Below are positions 37,362 through 49,542 of a stretch of 64,000 bases of DNA, piece by piece. Under the pieces are notes generated by a model. It was not told the DNA's origin and did not search any database. It worked only from the letters and a program-made list of their open reading frames with translations. The DNA is taken from positions 164,831,718 to 164,895,717 of the forward strand of contig NC_079134.1 in NCBI RefSeq assembly GCF_945859705.1, given 5' to 3'. Within the stretch, counting starts at the first letter, position 1. Each line of letters starts with the position of its first letter. The position numbers and the translations under genes were made by a program. This DNA is from Episyrphus balteatus (Eukaryota > Arthropoda > Insecta > Diptera > Syrphidae).

Positions 37362-38135
37362 GTGAGCGACCTTAATTTTGACAGGGTATAGATGAGAGAG
37401 TGTCCTTTGTAACAAAAAAAAAAAAAAAAAGAAATCTATAAGACAGGTCGGCAATTGGATTGGTTTTTTGTCTTTTTTTTTTGATAGACAGTTTTCAATA
37501 ACTTTGAAAAAATATCATTTTCAAGTGCGTGTTATACTCGAAGACAATGAAGTGTTTTAGGTTTTTATCCTTTTGTCCTTGAAATCATGATTATCTCCAT
37601 GAGAGCCAAAAACGAAACGTGTAAATGAACAATCCATCACTCTAGGACTCTAGTGGTTTTGATCCTTATTGTATATTCTTTTGGAATTTAAAAGAAACAC
37701 ACAAATTGAAACAAAAGGATCATAATTCAAGTGCCACTTCTAGAAGACTTTTGTTTAAAATCAGAAAATAAAAGAAAAAAACTGCCAAAATGGAAAGAAA
37801 GGTGTAACGAATGCGTTAATTTAGTTTCTGTTATGTAACTTGAAAGAGGACTGCGCCATGTTTTTTAATTTTAATAATTTTTTTTTCTTAATTTGAAATT
37901 GGAATTTCTTAATAATCGACAAAAAGGGATTGAATGTTCCCCCTTTTTTCTCATATTCACGTGGCCTGATTTTATATTTCTTTTTGAAGAAAAGAAATCG
38001 ATCGATCATATGCGAGCAGATTTAGCACGATCGATCGGGTGGTCTTGATTGAGTTTTGTATGTAATATGCCCCACATAAAGTATAATAAAATGTCAGTAC
38101 CGGAATAGGGGACTCTTATAATTTGTTGTGCAAAT

Positions 38136-38465
38136 ATGAGACTTAATTACTTTATGGAGGGGAATGTTATTGAATTTATAAAATTCATTGGAATTTTTAG
38201 GGTTAACTTGGAAATGGAAAAAGGTAGCTACATATATCTTTGCTTTAAATATAAAATGATAAATAGATTTATGGAATTTTATTTGTTAAATGGCGCCAAA
38301 ACATTTGTTGGGAAACGGTTTTATTTAAGAAGATATTTAGTTTCATTTAATGATAAAACCAAAAACGAATATTTCGGGATTTTTAAAACCTATAAAGTTT
38401 ACAATCTTACATTTTTTAGCTCAGCAAAATGCTACCTCGAAAGAGTTACAAAAAATGTCTTTTAG
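38136..38465 (+). CDS. Unrecognised 109-codon ORF
   Basis: An ATG-started frame with a fair insect context (A at -3) runs 109 codons without relying on long homopolymers. The peptide is basic and aromatic-rich: MRLNYFMEGNVIEF at the start, several Lys/Arg clusters, and YLERVTKNVF at the end. It contains AAATGGCGCC within a coding position, a partial match to the repeat motif of 12470-16300. No family, signal peptide or clear membrane segment is recognised. It may be a small lineage-specific gene or chance. Confidence 0.22.
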   Translation: MRLNYFMEGNVIEFIKFIGIFRVNLEMEKGSYIYLCFKYKMINRFMEFYLLNGAKTFVGKRFYLRRYLVSFNDKTKNEYFGIFKTYKVYNLTFFSSAKCYLERVTKNVF

Positions 38466-40350
38466 CCTTCTATTTCTATATTTCATAAGTTTTAAAAGCG
38501 GTTTCCTTAAATGGAAAAGAATTTCTTAGGGAAAGGTGTGTACATATTTGCGTAGACCAGTAGGTTTGTTGGAGGCTGTTCGTTTCCGCAACTTTTTCCG
38601 TAAAGCTCAAAATAAAATCAAAAAAATTCCATGAAATCCATTTCATCATCATACATCAGGATGCTAAACAATAATATAGATGTGATAAATCAACAACACA
38701 TCAACATCAAAAGATATTCACCGACTTTCAGAGAGAGATCGAAAAGCTTTACAAAAATTTACCTGGCAATACTTTACATTCATTGCCCCAAATAATAATA
38801 ATCCATTCACTCCCTTCTGACCCCCTTTTTTAAACCTTTTCATGGTAAATAAAAAAAAACTACTCTCAAAGTGTGATTTGGTTCGCAAAATCTCGTTAAA
38901 GTTTAATGTTTTTTAAAGCCGTGTTATTAGCCTCACATGGCTTTTGTTGTGTCAACCGAAACACCAGAGGAAACACCGACCTATTCTGTGGGCAAACAAA
39001 ACCCATTTTGTATTGTTTACATGGTAATTAAAAGTTTGCTCAGTGTCTATAAAAAAAAAAAAACTACAAAGTGCTCTTCTCCAGCAGCGAACGGTCCAGG
39101 CATACAAAATTATGAATACAAAATGTAACACAAAGTGCGAATCTGCCTACCTCTTGGTTGCAGGTATTTGCTCTAGAAGCTTTAAGTAAAGTGAAAAACT
39201 GACTTTTGTTTCGCCAAAGTTTTTAAAATTCCATTACTTGACCATAAGCAAACATTAATAAAAACAAATTTTATATTTATTTTGCGGTTGGAGAATGGTC
39301 TAAATGCGAAGTACCTAACTCAAATAAATTCGATTCAACGCATTAAAAAAAAATATAGTTCCGAATGGTTTTAATAGCTAAGCTAAGCAAATTCTGTAAC
39401 CTCCCTCTCAAGCCCCCACAGTTTTCTAGACTGTTCCTCTTTAATTATCGCACTGAAATTAAAATACCCGCGCGTTAAGCCAAATATACAACAAAAATCC
39501 TATCAAACAAAACAAAAAAAAAGCAAAACAAAAGTATCTAAATTGTGCTCTCAGGTTTTGTAATCGGATTTCGTGGAATGAAGATAGTTCGTGCGATAGT
39601 CTACCCAGGCCACAAGGCAAACAGATACTTTGTTTAACTCAAAGGTAGAACGACGAAGTCAACATGGTTGTTTGGCTAATTGAAGGGTTCGCATATCGAA
39701 ATACCGTGGGTAGGTTTTTTTTTCTTTTTTTTTGGTTCATATAAAAGCACATTGACAATATTACCAACAAAAGTCAAGCTGCGATTTTATAGCTTGTGAT
39801 TCTTTAACCATTAACCAACACGAGTATAATATACCTACGATATAAATTCTAAGCCAATTAATGGCAACCATTCATCGCGAAAGGGATTTTCAATGTGACG
39901 ACTGATGACGAGCTGGAAGATCAACGAAAATACACTATCTTCGATAAAAGCAAAATGGCTCTTCAATTTCATGCAAAAAAAAAGGAAGACTATCGTAATC
40001 ATACACGTGTGGGCAGTGAGTGTATCAATGAATCGATTGTTTAGGCTTATCTTATTCTTGCTCTTCCGGTGGAAACAGCATTAAATTAGTTTGCAGATAT
40101 ATAAAATAACATTATTTACAGAGAGTGTTCTGGTTAATCAGAACAAATTTTTAACTGAAATCAAGAAATGATGTAAGAAATTGATATTGTGCGAGTAATC
40201 AGCCGTTGAAAAGACTGGAAATATGAATATTTGGAAAAGAGGTATTGAGTGACTTTTTACTTAATATTTAGGAAGCTACTGTTTCCTCAGGATAATGACC
40301 TAAAATATTTGCCAAAACTTTAATAAGCCGAAAAATTGTCGGTTTTTGGG
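38466..40350. other. No gene seen
   Basis: A/T-rich DNA with a short 63-codon frame at 38937 that has no supporting signals. Nothing else is recognised. Confidence 0.5.
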
Positions 40351-40351
40351 C

Positions 40352-40731
40352 ATGTGAGCGTATGTGTTCCTTCATACCTTCTAAACAACTTATCACAATT
40401 TGTTAAATGAGGTATCGATTGAAGCGTCTTTCTTGCTTGCTGGTTATAAGATATGTAAAAGGTCTCTTATGTACCGCCATCTGCAAAAAAAGCGCCATGA
40501 ACTAGTAAAATACACCTTAAGTAAGTCTAGGGAAATACTTAATCACATTGTATATTATTTAGATAAAAAAAAACTCAGAAGCTAAACCTCGAATAGTTTA
40601 TTATGTTTACCTCTAGATGGCGCTATATTAGCTTATAACCAGCTAGCAAGTACGACGCTTCTAAAAACACCTTATTAAGCAAATTATGATAAGTAGTTTA
40701 GAAGTTATTAGGGAACATACAAGCTCACATT
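40352..40731. mobile_element. Long palindromic (foldback) element, 380 bp
   Basis: The left arm 40352-40484 and right arm 40610-40731 are inverted copies, roughly three-quarters identical by eye. Examples: ATGTGAGC..TATG at the outer ends, CTTCTAAAC(A/T)ACTTATCA, TTGCT(T/A)GCTGGTTATAAG and GCCATCT near the inner ends. The 61-codon frame at 40400 lies within the palindrome and is explained by it. No target duplication is obvious. Confidence 0.75.
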
Positions 40732-41509
40732 TACCTCTTTAAGTACTGCTTTTTTTATCTATTGAAATGTTGATTTTTTCAGTACTTCTTTGTGATGGTT
40801 TCGAGTAAACTTGATATTTTTTCTCTTTCGTTAAAGCGAGACTTGAAACTCAATTTAAAGAATTTGCTGAAACTTCACTCTTCTTTGATAATGAAAAAAT
40901 TTCAGCTGCATTTGATTTTCTTTAGAAACTTTCAGTATACAATTGACATTTTGAAGAAATGTTTCATTTCTTAACCTCGAGAATTCTTAACAATGCAAGC
41001 AGCTTGCTGGAATTTGAATACTTGTTGAACTTTAACATTTTTAGTAACCCAGAACTTCAAATGTCTCAAAAAAAAAACCAGTCATTTCACAGAATTTAAC
41101 AATCTTCATTCATTCGATACCCGTTTGCAAGTATTTCCAAAGTAAACACTATTAAAATATCGTTTCATTTTCTTTGTATTTTTCTTAATAACCTTATACC
41201 CTCTCGTCTCAAATCCAATCCTAAGTGGTTCAACACTTTAATGTGCATTCCAATGGTCTATTCACGACAACAACTGACGACCAAAAGATTATATTGCTTG
41301 CACTCTTCAACTTCATCTTCAACTGCTTCCATGTTCTAAAGCAGATGAATAACAATATACTCTTGGTGTATGTTTACACGGCGCGATCATCAATGCAAGT
41401 CATAAAGTGTTTTAGGCTATGAAGTGCGCCACAAACTCACGAGCCTTCTCACCTCTTGAAACTAAAAAATAAAAAACGAACAAAAAAATGTCAACAGACT
41501 TGGGTTAGC

Positions 41510-42440
41510 ATGCGTTATCGTCGTAGTTCGTAGTCGATGTCGCATTTGTTATTGTAAGTGAAGAGCTCGCGGTAACTTATGTTATTGCGCGTATATTTGC
41601 GTCTCAGACTCTCTGAGCCCAGCTTCAAACTCTTTACGCGATGTAAAAAGGTTTTGTTTTAACTTTGCTTTCGAGCATCCTTCACTAATTCCTAAGTGGT
41701 TTAGCCATAAAAATAATAAAAAAGACTTAACAAAGAAAAAAGGAGAAAAAAACATCATCCATTTAGTGATCGTGCTCCTCGTTTGAATTTGTGGTCACGA
41801 ATTATGATTTAGTGAAGAGAGAGGTCTTCGTCGATCGTCGTCGTCAAGAAGATTAGTCTTGTGTGTCTTCAAAAAAGTTCTAAAAGCCGCTCATTGTCGC
41901 TCGGCTCTGGTAGAAAAAAGATTACAGTCTAAAAATTCAGTTTCTCATAAATACCGAACTCCGATAGATACCGACTTCAAAGTCTTCACCAAACGACCTC
42001 GCATCTTCATCTTTCTCTTTGGCATCCTCTCGATCAGTTATTCAGTCGATCGTGCAAATTCCAAATCATTATCTTCGTGTTCCCTGGAACGACCCCCGAA
42101 AGCGTGTTCGTTAATCCTTTTTCAGTTAGATGCGGACTCTCTTTAGGCAAAGAAAACACTGCTGAAACACAAGAAGAATTCTTTGAAGATCTTTTGTGTG
42201 ATGATGATCATTGCGATGCCTGAAGGTTGTTGTTCAGAGTCATTTGTTATTTGTGCTCTCGCGAAGGGCATCTCCTCCGCCTTGCTTTTAGTCTTTCTAA
42301 AAAATTTCTTATCAGATTAACGTCGTAGAGTCTTCGGTCGGTTGGCTGACCGTTTCGTCGTCGATCGTGGCTTTGTCTGGATGCTTCGCTCCAGGATTCT
42401 GCACGATCGTATTTGCCTTTCAACTATAAAATGTAGTTAG
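41510..42440. other. GC- and CpG-rich island, possible promoter or exon region
   Basis: This is the longest G+C-rich, CpG-containing block in the window, with TCGTCG runs, GCGCGT and several GATCGTG/CGATCG motifs (41767, 42046, 42362, 42403). Short protein-like frames occur on both strands, so coding direction cannot be decided. No initiator-DPE pair or well-placed TATA box was found in it. A plus-strand exon candidate is listed separately. Confidence 0.35.
42126..42223 (+). CDS. Candidate terminal exon, 32 codons, acidic end
   Basis: A 3' splice-like sequence TTAATCCTTTTTCAG ends at 42125. The frame that follows has 31 codons to TGA at 42221 and ends in an acidic tail (ENTAETQEEFFEDLL then CDDDHCDA). 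A further plus-strand acidic-then-basic frame, rich in Asp and then Lys/Arg, lies at 42466-42611 without a visible acceptor or ATG. Codon-like composition and the acceptor are the only support. Confidence 0.2.
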
Positions 42441-42984
42441 ATAGTTTTTTTTTTTTGTTTTGGTTACCCCCGCTGATGATGATGATGCTTTTGGAGCTTC
42501 AGGGGTATCATCATCGCATGAACCTTCAGCCTCATTATTTTCAAAAGAAGAAGAAGATCAGCGAAAAAGAAGAAAGAGACAAAAGAAAAAAGGCAAAATA
42601 GTAGTTTTTTGATCACAACAACAATGAAGGTGTAGAGCAGCATTTGTCAGATGCGATGGATGCTGGCTAAGGCCCTCTACTACTTGTATGGTGGCATGTA
42701 AAACATCGTCCTAGACGTCTTCACAAGCACAAGTTCGCTTTGTTCCAAAATGGTCAATAAAAGATCGAAGTGGATGAGGGTAGACAAAAGACGAACAAAT
42801 GTTTGGATCTAAAATGCTGAATAATGGGGAAGTTACACTGAAAAAAATTCCTCTTCCTCGAAAGAAAACTAGCATTTTTAAGTTCCCACTAAAAGTTGAA
42901 ATTTTCGCTCAGTTCATATGAAGAATCATAAAAATTTACCAGTCAAATCATTATTTTTAAGTAGTTTTCTGATAAGTTAAGTCC

Positions 42985-43640
42985 ATTTCATAGAAACTTA
43001 GCAAAAAATAAACAAAAATCTTAATAGTATAGATTTGACATTACTATCAACAAATTGTTGTCTTATAACAATAAATTAGCTTGACTTAAATTAAAAGATA
43101 CTTTTCGTTTACCATATATTAACTTAGCGAAAGATCTTCCAAACGGAAAAATAAGAGCAGAACATTAAAAACTACTTGCTCTTAAGAAAACAACTACGAA
43201 ATGTTTAACATCTTTTCTGTTTTGATTGGCGATGTGTCTTTCGCTTAAATTTTGATCATTGATTTTCAATCAGTTTGTATGAAGCATTTTTTTAAATTTT
43301 GACAACAAGAGTGAGAATTTTAATCATGTTTCAATAAATTGAGGCAATTTTGTCATTTGTTTCTTTTAAAAGTGATTCGCTACATTCATATGAACTTAGC
43401 GAAAAATTAAAAAAAAAACTCACAAAAGTACTAATATCAGCATTACTAGCAACAAATCAATTAGCCTGGATTCTGTTTTAATAGACTTTTCGCTAACATT
43501 ATAAAAGTCAGCGAAAAATTTCAAAATAAAAAAAAAGGAACACAACATTCAAATTGATTTGTTTGAAAGAAAACAACCAGGAAATTGTGAAAATTCTTGC
43601 CTTTTGGTTGACAATATGTTTTTCGCTAAGTTTATGATCA
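42985..43640 (+). repeat. Tandem dimer of about 375-400 bp
   Basis: GAAACTTAGCAAAAAAT (42990) recurs as GAACTTAGCGAAAAATT (43390). ATTACTATCAACAAATTG recurs as ATTACTAGCAACAAATC. The later parts CATTAAAAACTACTTG..GAAAACAACTACGAAAT and CATTCAAATTGATTTG..GAAAACAACCAGGAAAT are parallel. Each unit has TTTCGCTAA-type motifs in both orientations. A partial copy (TTTTCGCTCAGTTCATATGA) precedes it at 42904. Confidence 0.6.
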
Positions 43641-44707
43641 GGTAAGGTTACCTATTAAAAATGTTCTTCTTTTAAATTCAGTTGAGTTTGTACTTTTATA
43701 AAATTAGAAATGTATCATCACAACTTTATAGAAGCCACATTATTACTTCGATAAAGCTTCGGTAAGGTTTTACTGTATGAAAAAAGGGATAGTTGATTAT
43801 AAGGTCTTAAAAGCAGCTTAAGAAATCCTTTCAAAGTCCCTTCTTCATCTTTCTTCTAAAAGGTGACTTACGGGAGTCTTACGGAATTTCGCTTAGACTG
43901 TTTAAAGCATTTTATACAAACTTAAAGAAGCTTTTAGCGAAGTTATTACGTCTATAAGAAAATTTCTTATTAGGAAACTTTATAGAAGTCTTACAAAAGC
44001 CCTGTGATTTCTGTTGCTAACCAAGCTGTATTCTTGATTAGGTATCCCCTTAAAACCTTAGCAAGTTATCCATTTTTATTGACTTTTAATTCTCTCCTTT
44101 GTCCATATTCTGAATGCCTGTTTTACTTGTGTTTATCTCGTGTATGTCGAAACGTATCTTGTTGGCTTTAACATGCGGTCGCTTGCAAAGTTCACGCGCG
44201 CATGCAAAATAACCCCTCAGGGAGACAATAATATACGTTGAGGACGACCAAGACGACGACGACGACATGACTATAGAAGATACATCACATTGGATCGTCA
44301 ACATTGTCTTGGCGTCTTGGTCATCGTTCCATTCGTCGTGTCGGTAAGGATTAAAGCTTTCATTATATAGAGAATGCACTAAAGAAAGAAGCAAAGAAGA
44401 GATACACTCAGTGTGCAAGGCGTCACACTGATGTCCAATTTGGTTTTTTCTTTTTGTCCTCTTATTCTTATACCCCAGCGCACATTATCGACTGATGATT
44501 GCCCTCACAGTCGATCCAGCCTCCCAAACATCCTTGAGATTTCATATCGCATCGCTCTGAATGCCACTCACGACGAAGATTCTTTGCATTTCATTGGATG
44601 CTGTTGTTACTTCTTCTACCTGGAAATATTGTGCTATGCAGTATTGTGGAGTGGCTTATGCTTATGATGACGATCGAACAAAAAGAAAAAAAAAATGAAC
44701 TCAGGGA

Positions 44708-45058
44708 ATGCCAATATGTATAACCAAATATCGTGTTTTACTGGTTTCAACAGTCTTTTTCACATTCGTTGTGCATTTTTGCATTTACCGATTTCGAGAT
44801 TGGGGAGAATTAAAAAACGAAAAAAAAACAAAAAATCCCAAACCTGGGCAATGGATTACAATCTTGTATTTATATGGAGTTGCACACTTAGCCGGTGGTA
44901 CCAGACTTCAATTCAATTTTACACAGCTCCCCCTACCACTTTGTCTCTCTATGCTAACAGCCATCATGGCTCTTACATATCGAATTGTATCTTTTTTCAT
45001 CTCCTCGCATCTCCCTACTCTCGTAACTGACACGTCCTCGTGCATATCTGAAGATTAA
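44708..45058 (+). CDS. Possible small membrane protein ORF, 116 codons
   Basis: An ATG with G at -3 starts a frame of 116 codons ending at TAA 45058. Three hydrophobic stretches can be read: near residues 8-26 (VLLVSTVFFTFVVHFCIY), near 50-62 (ITILYLYGVAHLA) and near 78-100, separated by a Lys-rich loop. An overlapping 111-codon frame in another register shows that stops are scarce here, so openness alone is weak evidence. No family is recognised. Confidence 0.2.
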   Translation: MPICITKYRVLLVSTVFFTFVVHFCIYRFRDWGELKNEKKTKNPKPGQWITILYLYGVAHLAGGTRLQFNFTQLPLPLCLSMLTAIMALTYRIVSFFISSHLPTLVTDTSSCISED

Positions 45059-45264
45059 TTTTCCACGAATTTGTTACGGAGTCACATAAATGCGGCTGTC
45101 CCGGTCCGGCCCCGATTTTACCGGTCACCGAGGACGATATAAACAGTGGGAAAGTCTTTTGGAAAACTTTGAAAAAAAAAATGGGAAAATCAAGTGTTTT
45201 AGGAGTAAAAGTTTCTTAAAGCTGATATGAAAACATAAGGATGGTCCCGAGTCTAGCCTAGAAA

Positions 45265-45515
45265 TAACAAATTTTTATCGAAAAACTGCAGAGCGAAAAA
45301 TTTTTTTTCACTTCCGATGTTTTATTTTCCATTTTTTATGCGACAACCTATAATAAATTGTATATCGCTGAAAAGCTTACACTTTCAACTTTAATTTGAT
45401 GTCTTAACCATATCTCTATCAACGCCTAGAAAAATAGAAATACATAACAAATTTTCATCGAAAAACTGCAAAACAAAAAAATTTTTTCATTTCCGATACT
45501 TTATTTTCCATTTAC
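45265..45515 (+). repeat. Direct duplication of about 70 bp, part of a dispersed family
   Basis: AACAAATTTT(T/C)ATCGAAAAACTGCA followed by AAAAATTTTTTTCA(C/T)TTCCGAT and TTTATTTTCCATTT occurs at 45266-45337 and 45447-45514. Between them, GCGACAACCTATAATAAATT and TGAAAAGCTTACA match the units at 52090-52420, so the two places hold the same repeat family. Confidence 0.55.
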
Positions 45516-46912
45516 CGAAGTTTTGAGAGGAACAAATTTCATTTCTAAGCCCTTTCGTAGAGCTCCTACGATTTTTTCCAATTTAAAACAAATGTAGTCC
45601 CACTGTATCACGACATACAGTGACGGTGACGGTTGAGAGAGATAATTCGACACATCACGGTCGGTTGTGTAGTGCACTCAGAGTCTCCATCTCCAGTATC
45701 CCTAGCGATTAACTCAGGCTCCATACACTCCTCACAAAGCTGTTTGCAATTTAAAACTTGTAACATACTTCTTCGAAGAAATTCTATTAACTTTTTTTAT
45801 TCGACTTCTTTTCGTGTACTTTTTGTTTTATTCTTCAACAGCATTGATAGGTTCATTGACACTTTTCAAATAGATTCTGTATTGGAATGTATCTTTCTTT
45901 TGTGGTCTATTGAAATTTGGGGAAACTATTCACATAGAAAAGCCAAAAAATAAAAGTCTTAACACCTTTCATAACTGTGCGCACGTAAAACTTCTTTCGA
46001 AAAGAGAACTTCGAAAAGAAGTGCTGTAAATTCGATCGATTGTGTTAATGGAGTCATTATCATAATCCTCTCTTTTTTCCTTTCTTCACACAAAATTTCA
46101 GGTGTTTTTTTTATTTGATTGTCATGTAAAGTAGAGCAGAGCAGTTATTTTAAGTTTAAGTATTTTATTTCTTTTTTTCAAGGTGGAACAATGAATTTGA
46201 GAATTTTATGTGGTCGATATTGTATGCTTGTGCATTACTGGAGTAGTTTCTTTAGAAAAAAAGAAATAATATTTTTTGTATGAAGTGGTTTAGTTTTTTG
46301 AAAAGGCTTTGTTGACTTCAATATAATACAAAGTTTGGTGTTAGATTTATAGATCATGTTCCAAATTTGAGAAGAACCGCTTTTGCTTTTGTCATTTTTT
46401 TTGTATAAAAAAATTAAAATAGTTGACTTTTGTCAAATTCTAAAAGAATTTTTTTAAGCTTACAGAATAAGTATTTATGTTGGTGACAAAGGAGCTAATT
46501 TTTGAATACAATATTTGGGGCTTTCCTTGGTAACGTGTTTCTTTTCTTTCAAAATATCTTAAGGTTATTATATTTAGAATTCTTAGTGGTACAGGTTCAT
46601 ATTCTTATAATTTTCAACAAATTCATTCTTAGAAGATTGAAAATATTGTAGTCATAATATTTTGTCAAAGTTTTTATGATTTATTTTGAAACCATTAAAG
46701 ATTAATGTGCCTTAGGGCAATTAATACAAAAACATACAAAAAATTACAATTTGGTAAAAAAAAGTACAATTACAAATTTGTGATTGTAAATTGTATTTGG
46801 TGAAACAGACCACAGATTAGTTGGGAAAATATATTCCTTCCTTATTTTTTCGCTACATTTTTTTGAATATTATTGTGTTACCTATGTATAATACGTACCT
46901 ATTTTATTGCAG

Positions 46913-47149
46913 ACGGTTTGCTTTGCTATTCCATTGATTGCGATGAAAATGGACTCAGCCAGGGAATTAGGTTGGTACTTTTCAAGCAATTTTTTGAGGG
47001 CCGTCTGCTTCTTTAGCTTCCTCTTATCGAAATATGATAAAGAAATATCCCAGCAACAAGAAGACAGTGTTATCTTCTTTAATCCGGAAACCCAGAATCT
47101 TGGAAACCATCCAAATCCACTCACAGAATGTTTTATCACTAACCTGTAG
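46913..47149 (+). CDS. Candidate terminal exon, 78 codons
   Basis: CTATTTTATTGCAG is a good 3' splice site ending at 46912. The frame from 46913 is open to TAG at 47147. The peptide begins TVCFAIPLIAMKMDSARELG, has a Phe/Leu-rich central segment, then a Gln/Glu/Asp-rich part and an Asn/Pro-rich end (NPETQNLGNHPNPLTE). Beyond the stop, protein-like stretches continue in the other two frames to about 47285 (for example NISGQENVSGLYADPVS), which could mean an old frameshifted gene. The complementary strand is also open. No family is recognised. Confidence 0.3.
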   Translation, partial: TVCFAIPLIAMKMDSARELGWYFSSNFLRAVCFFSFLLSKYDKEISQQQEDSVIFFNPETQNLGNHPNPLTECFITNL

Positions 47150-48980
47150 TGGAGGACATTTTGACCCTAGATACCTTTAAGCTTAATATATAGGTCGGTA
47201 CTCAAAGGACTTTATAAACATCAGTGGTCAAGAGAACGTGTCGGGGCTCTACGCAGACCCCGTGTCTAAGCAAGTTGTAAAAAATAATGACTTTTCATAA
47301 TAGTAACGCTTACAGAAACAAGTGGTTAAGAAATTTACATCAGGAGGGCACTTATGAAGGAAGAAAGAGAAAGAAAGAAAAGTGTTTTCAATACAACACA
47401 AGACTACTGTGGTATGGTACTGGGAGTCAAATATCATTTTTCAATGACATGAAAAATTGTCAAATATTTCGTCGAAAATGAGAAATTCCGGACGATTTCA
47501 AACGCAACACAAGACCTTATAGAATATATTAAAAATTTTGAAGCAATTTTTAGTGCAGTATTTAAACCACTAATTCAACAGCAATGAGCCTTGGGATGGG
47601 ATAGCAGGTATTAATCTGAAATATACAACTGGATTTCCAAATTATTTCTTCACAATTTGATAGATAGTTCCTATTTCGAGACATTTTTAAAAGTGGTTAA
47701 AAATTAATTAATAAGCAAATAATTATATTGAAACGAAAACCTTATTCCAAAACTGTTCAACTGAGGCAAACAAATGAAAGAATATTGAAAAATAAAAAAA
47801 AAATAAAGGATTTCATTTATGTTAACAACATCGTCAATGTCAGTTCCGCAAGTATTGCCAAAGCAGAGCTCCCCAAACTAATTTGTCTTGATAAAATTTT
47901 CGGTTGAACGCTGGTTCTTTGGGTTCTACATATAACACAAATGAATCTCCACATTGTAAGTTTTCAATTTATCTTCGCAAAATGTATTTCATAAAATTAT
48001 TACAAATTCCCAGCACATTTTTTACTTCGTTTCAAAAGTCTTGTATCTAAAATTATGTAAAAGAGAATGCCAACAATTATTTGGAGAAAACCCAGAACCG
48101 ATAAAAATGGGATATATGGCTTAAAAAGGCATCAATCGTAGATAGGAAATATGAAATTTTGTTTTCAAAAAACCATCCCCAGAACCTGCTGTGAGGGTTT
48201 TTAATTGTAAACTATAAAGTGTTTTTTTTTTAGCAAAAACTTTTTCAGGGAAATCAGAATATCTTGGTTTCAGTTCAGAAAAAAATTATTTAAATAGTTA
48301 CAAAGTGAAGAAGTCTGATGAATTGATTGATTGAGCCAGGTTTTTAATTTAAAAATTTACTAACAAAATTGCTCTTCGATCTGTTAAATCGCTGTTTCTT
48401 TGAACTACGAAGAAATCTTAGTATTTCTCCAAGAAACAACGATAATGATGCTCACCATCTCTGGACTTTCAACAATCATTTTGATGATCCCTTACTAACT
48501 TAGTCACAGAAATTAGAATATTTAAATGACCCCGAAATCTTGCATTATACCGTCACTTCCTCTTACCAGTGTTACGCTTTAACCAAAAACCAAAAACTCC
48601 GGAAGCTATAAATGTAACGAATTTCCATTTTAGGCGTTTCTGCATATAAAAATTACTTTTATTAAAATATTCTATTTCCACAATATAAAAAAAAATGTAT
48701 TTATAAATAAATTCCGTGGGTTGTGTGATTAGTTTGGTTGCAAGAGCTGTAACATTGATATTTGGTGGGTGTTATATTTTGAATTGCATATCAAAACAAA
48801 TAACCATAACAACAACTACAACTAATACAACAACAACTAAAAATTTCAAGATCCGCAACCTACGGAAGTTTATTTCGAAGAAGAAGCAAGTTCGTTTTGG
48901 CATAGAAAAAATAAATAATATACAGATTGAAAAATTATCGCATTCCATTCGAGAAAAGCAACAACAACAAAAACAATAAT
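47150..48980. other. No supported gene
   Basis: The first 130 bp may continue the decayed coding of the preceding exon. After that the DNA is A/T-rich with only frames below 70 codons. A CAACAACTACAACTAATACAA-type low-complexity run lies at 48805-48840. Confidence 0.4.
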
Positions 48981-49013
48981 TATAATGACAACAAAATAGC
49001 CAAGACTCTTTAC

Positions 49014-49084
49014 CAGTAGCAGGCTTAAACTTTAGCTTCAGCGTCATAGTATCGACGACTTCAACCGTTCCATAGCCACAGACT
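49014..49084 (-). CDS. Probable internal exon, 71 nt, CUB-like fragment
   Basis: The minus strand has a pyrimidine-rich acceptor (ATTCTTTTAATCTGATTATAG, ending at 49085) and a donor ACTG|GTAAAG (GT at 49013). The 71-nt exon gives 23 complete codons with one extra base on each side, VCGYGTVEVVDT then MTLKLKFKPAT. The C-G-Y start and the alternating hydrophobic strand ending in KF resemble the second half of a CUB domain (FCGxxxP..V.S..n.L.LKF). That match is from memory of the family and is weak. The flanking frame quickly becomes Phe/Cys-rich, as expected of intron. Adjacent exons were not identified. The minus-strand secreted-protein exon at 21267-21546 carries its own start codon, so it is not simply downstream of this exon. 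Confidence 0.4.
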
Positions 49085-49542
49085 CTATAATCAGATTAAA
49101 AGAATAATTGATGGCCGAAACGAGCGAATGAATAAAATATAAAAAAATGAGAAAAAAAAATTAATGTTAAAACCAGAATTAATAATCGAAAAGTCTGCGA
49201 GATGGCGGAAAACCGAAACCACTCTATAAGCCAAACGGCTATGGCTACGGCACGCTCGTATATCTGCGAAATTTCACAATAATTCATATTTTTTTTTTAT
49301 GAAATTCATTTAGTGCTGTGCTATGCTGGTTTCTTGGGTTTGCAGCACGAGATTTGAGTAGTACCCAAAGAACCTGAATCAATGGTGGACCCGCTGAGCT
49401 GAGTAGAAAGAGTTTTTTTTTTTTAAGTCAAGAGCTGATTCAAGTGGAGAGACCAACCAAAAGAGCTGAGCGTGTATTAGAGGTGATACCTACATAAATT
49501 AGCGGATTAATTATTTTTGTACCTTTATGCCAAGAAAGCACA

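Noticed and set aside
42466..42611. Plus-strand Asp-run then Lys/Arg-rich frame
   Set aside because: No ATG and no good acceptor; explained by GATGATGATG and GAAGAAGAAG simple repeats.
44086..44418. 110-codon minus-strand frame, and a plus-strand frame ending at a GTAAGG donor at 44343
   Set aside because: The minus frame starts from TTG and the plus frame has a poor acceptor; GACGACGAC repeats make both look acidic or Ser-rich. Left as an undecided G+C-rich block.
44490..44650. Minus-strand frame between CAATATTTCCAG and GTC|GTGAGT (VEEVTTASNEMQRIF)
   Set aside because: Protein-like, but the acceptor tract is weak and the frame is open beyond both signals, so the exon boundaries are not decisive.
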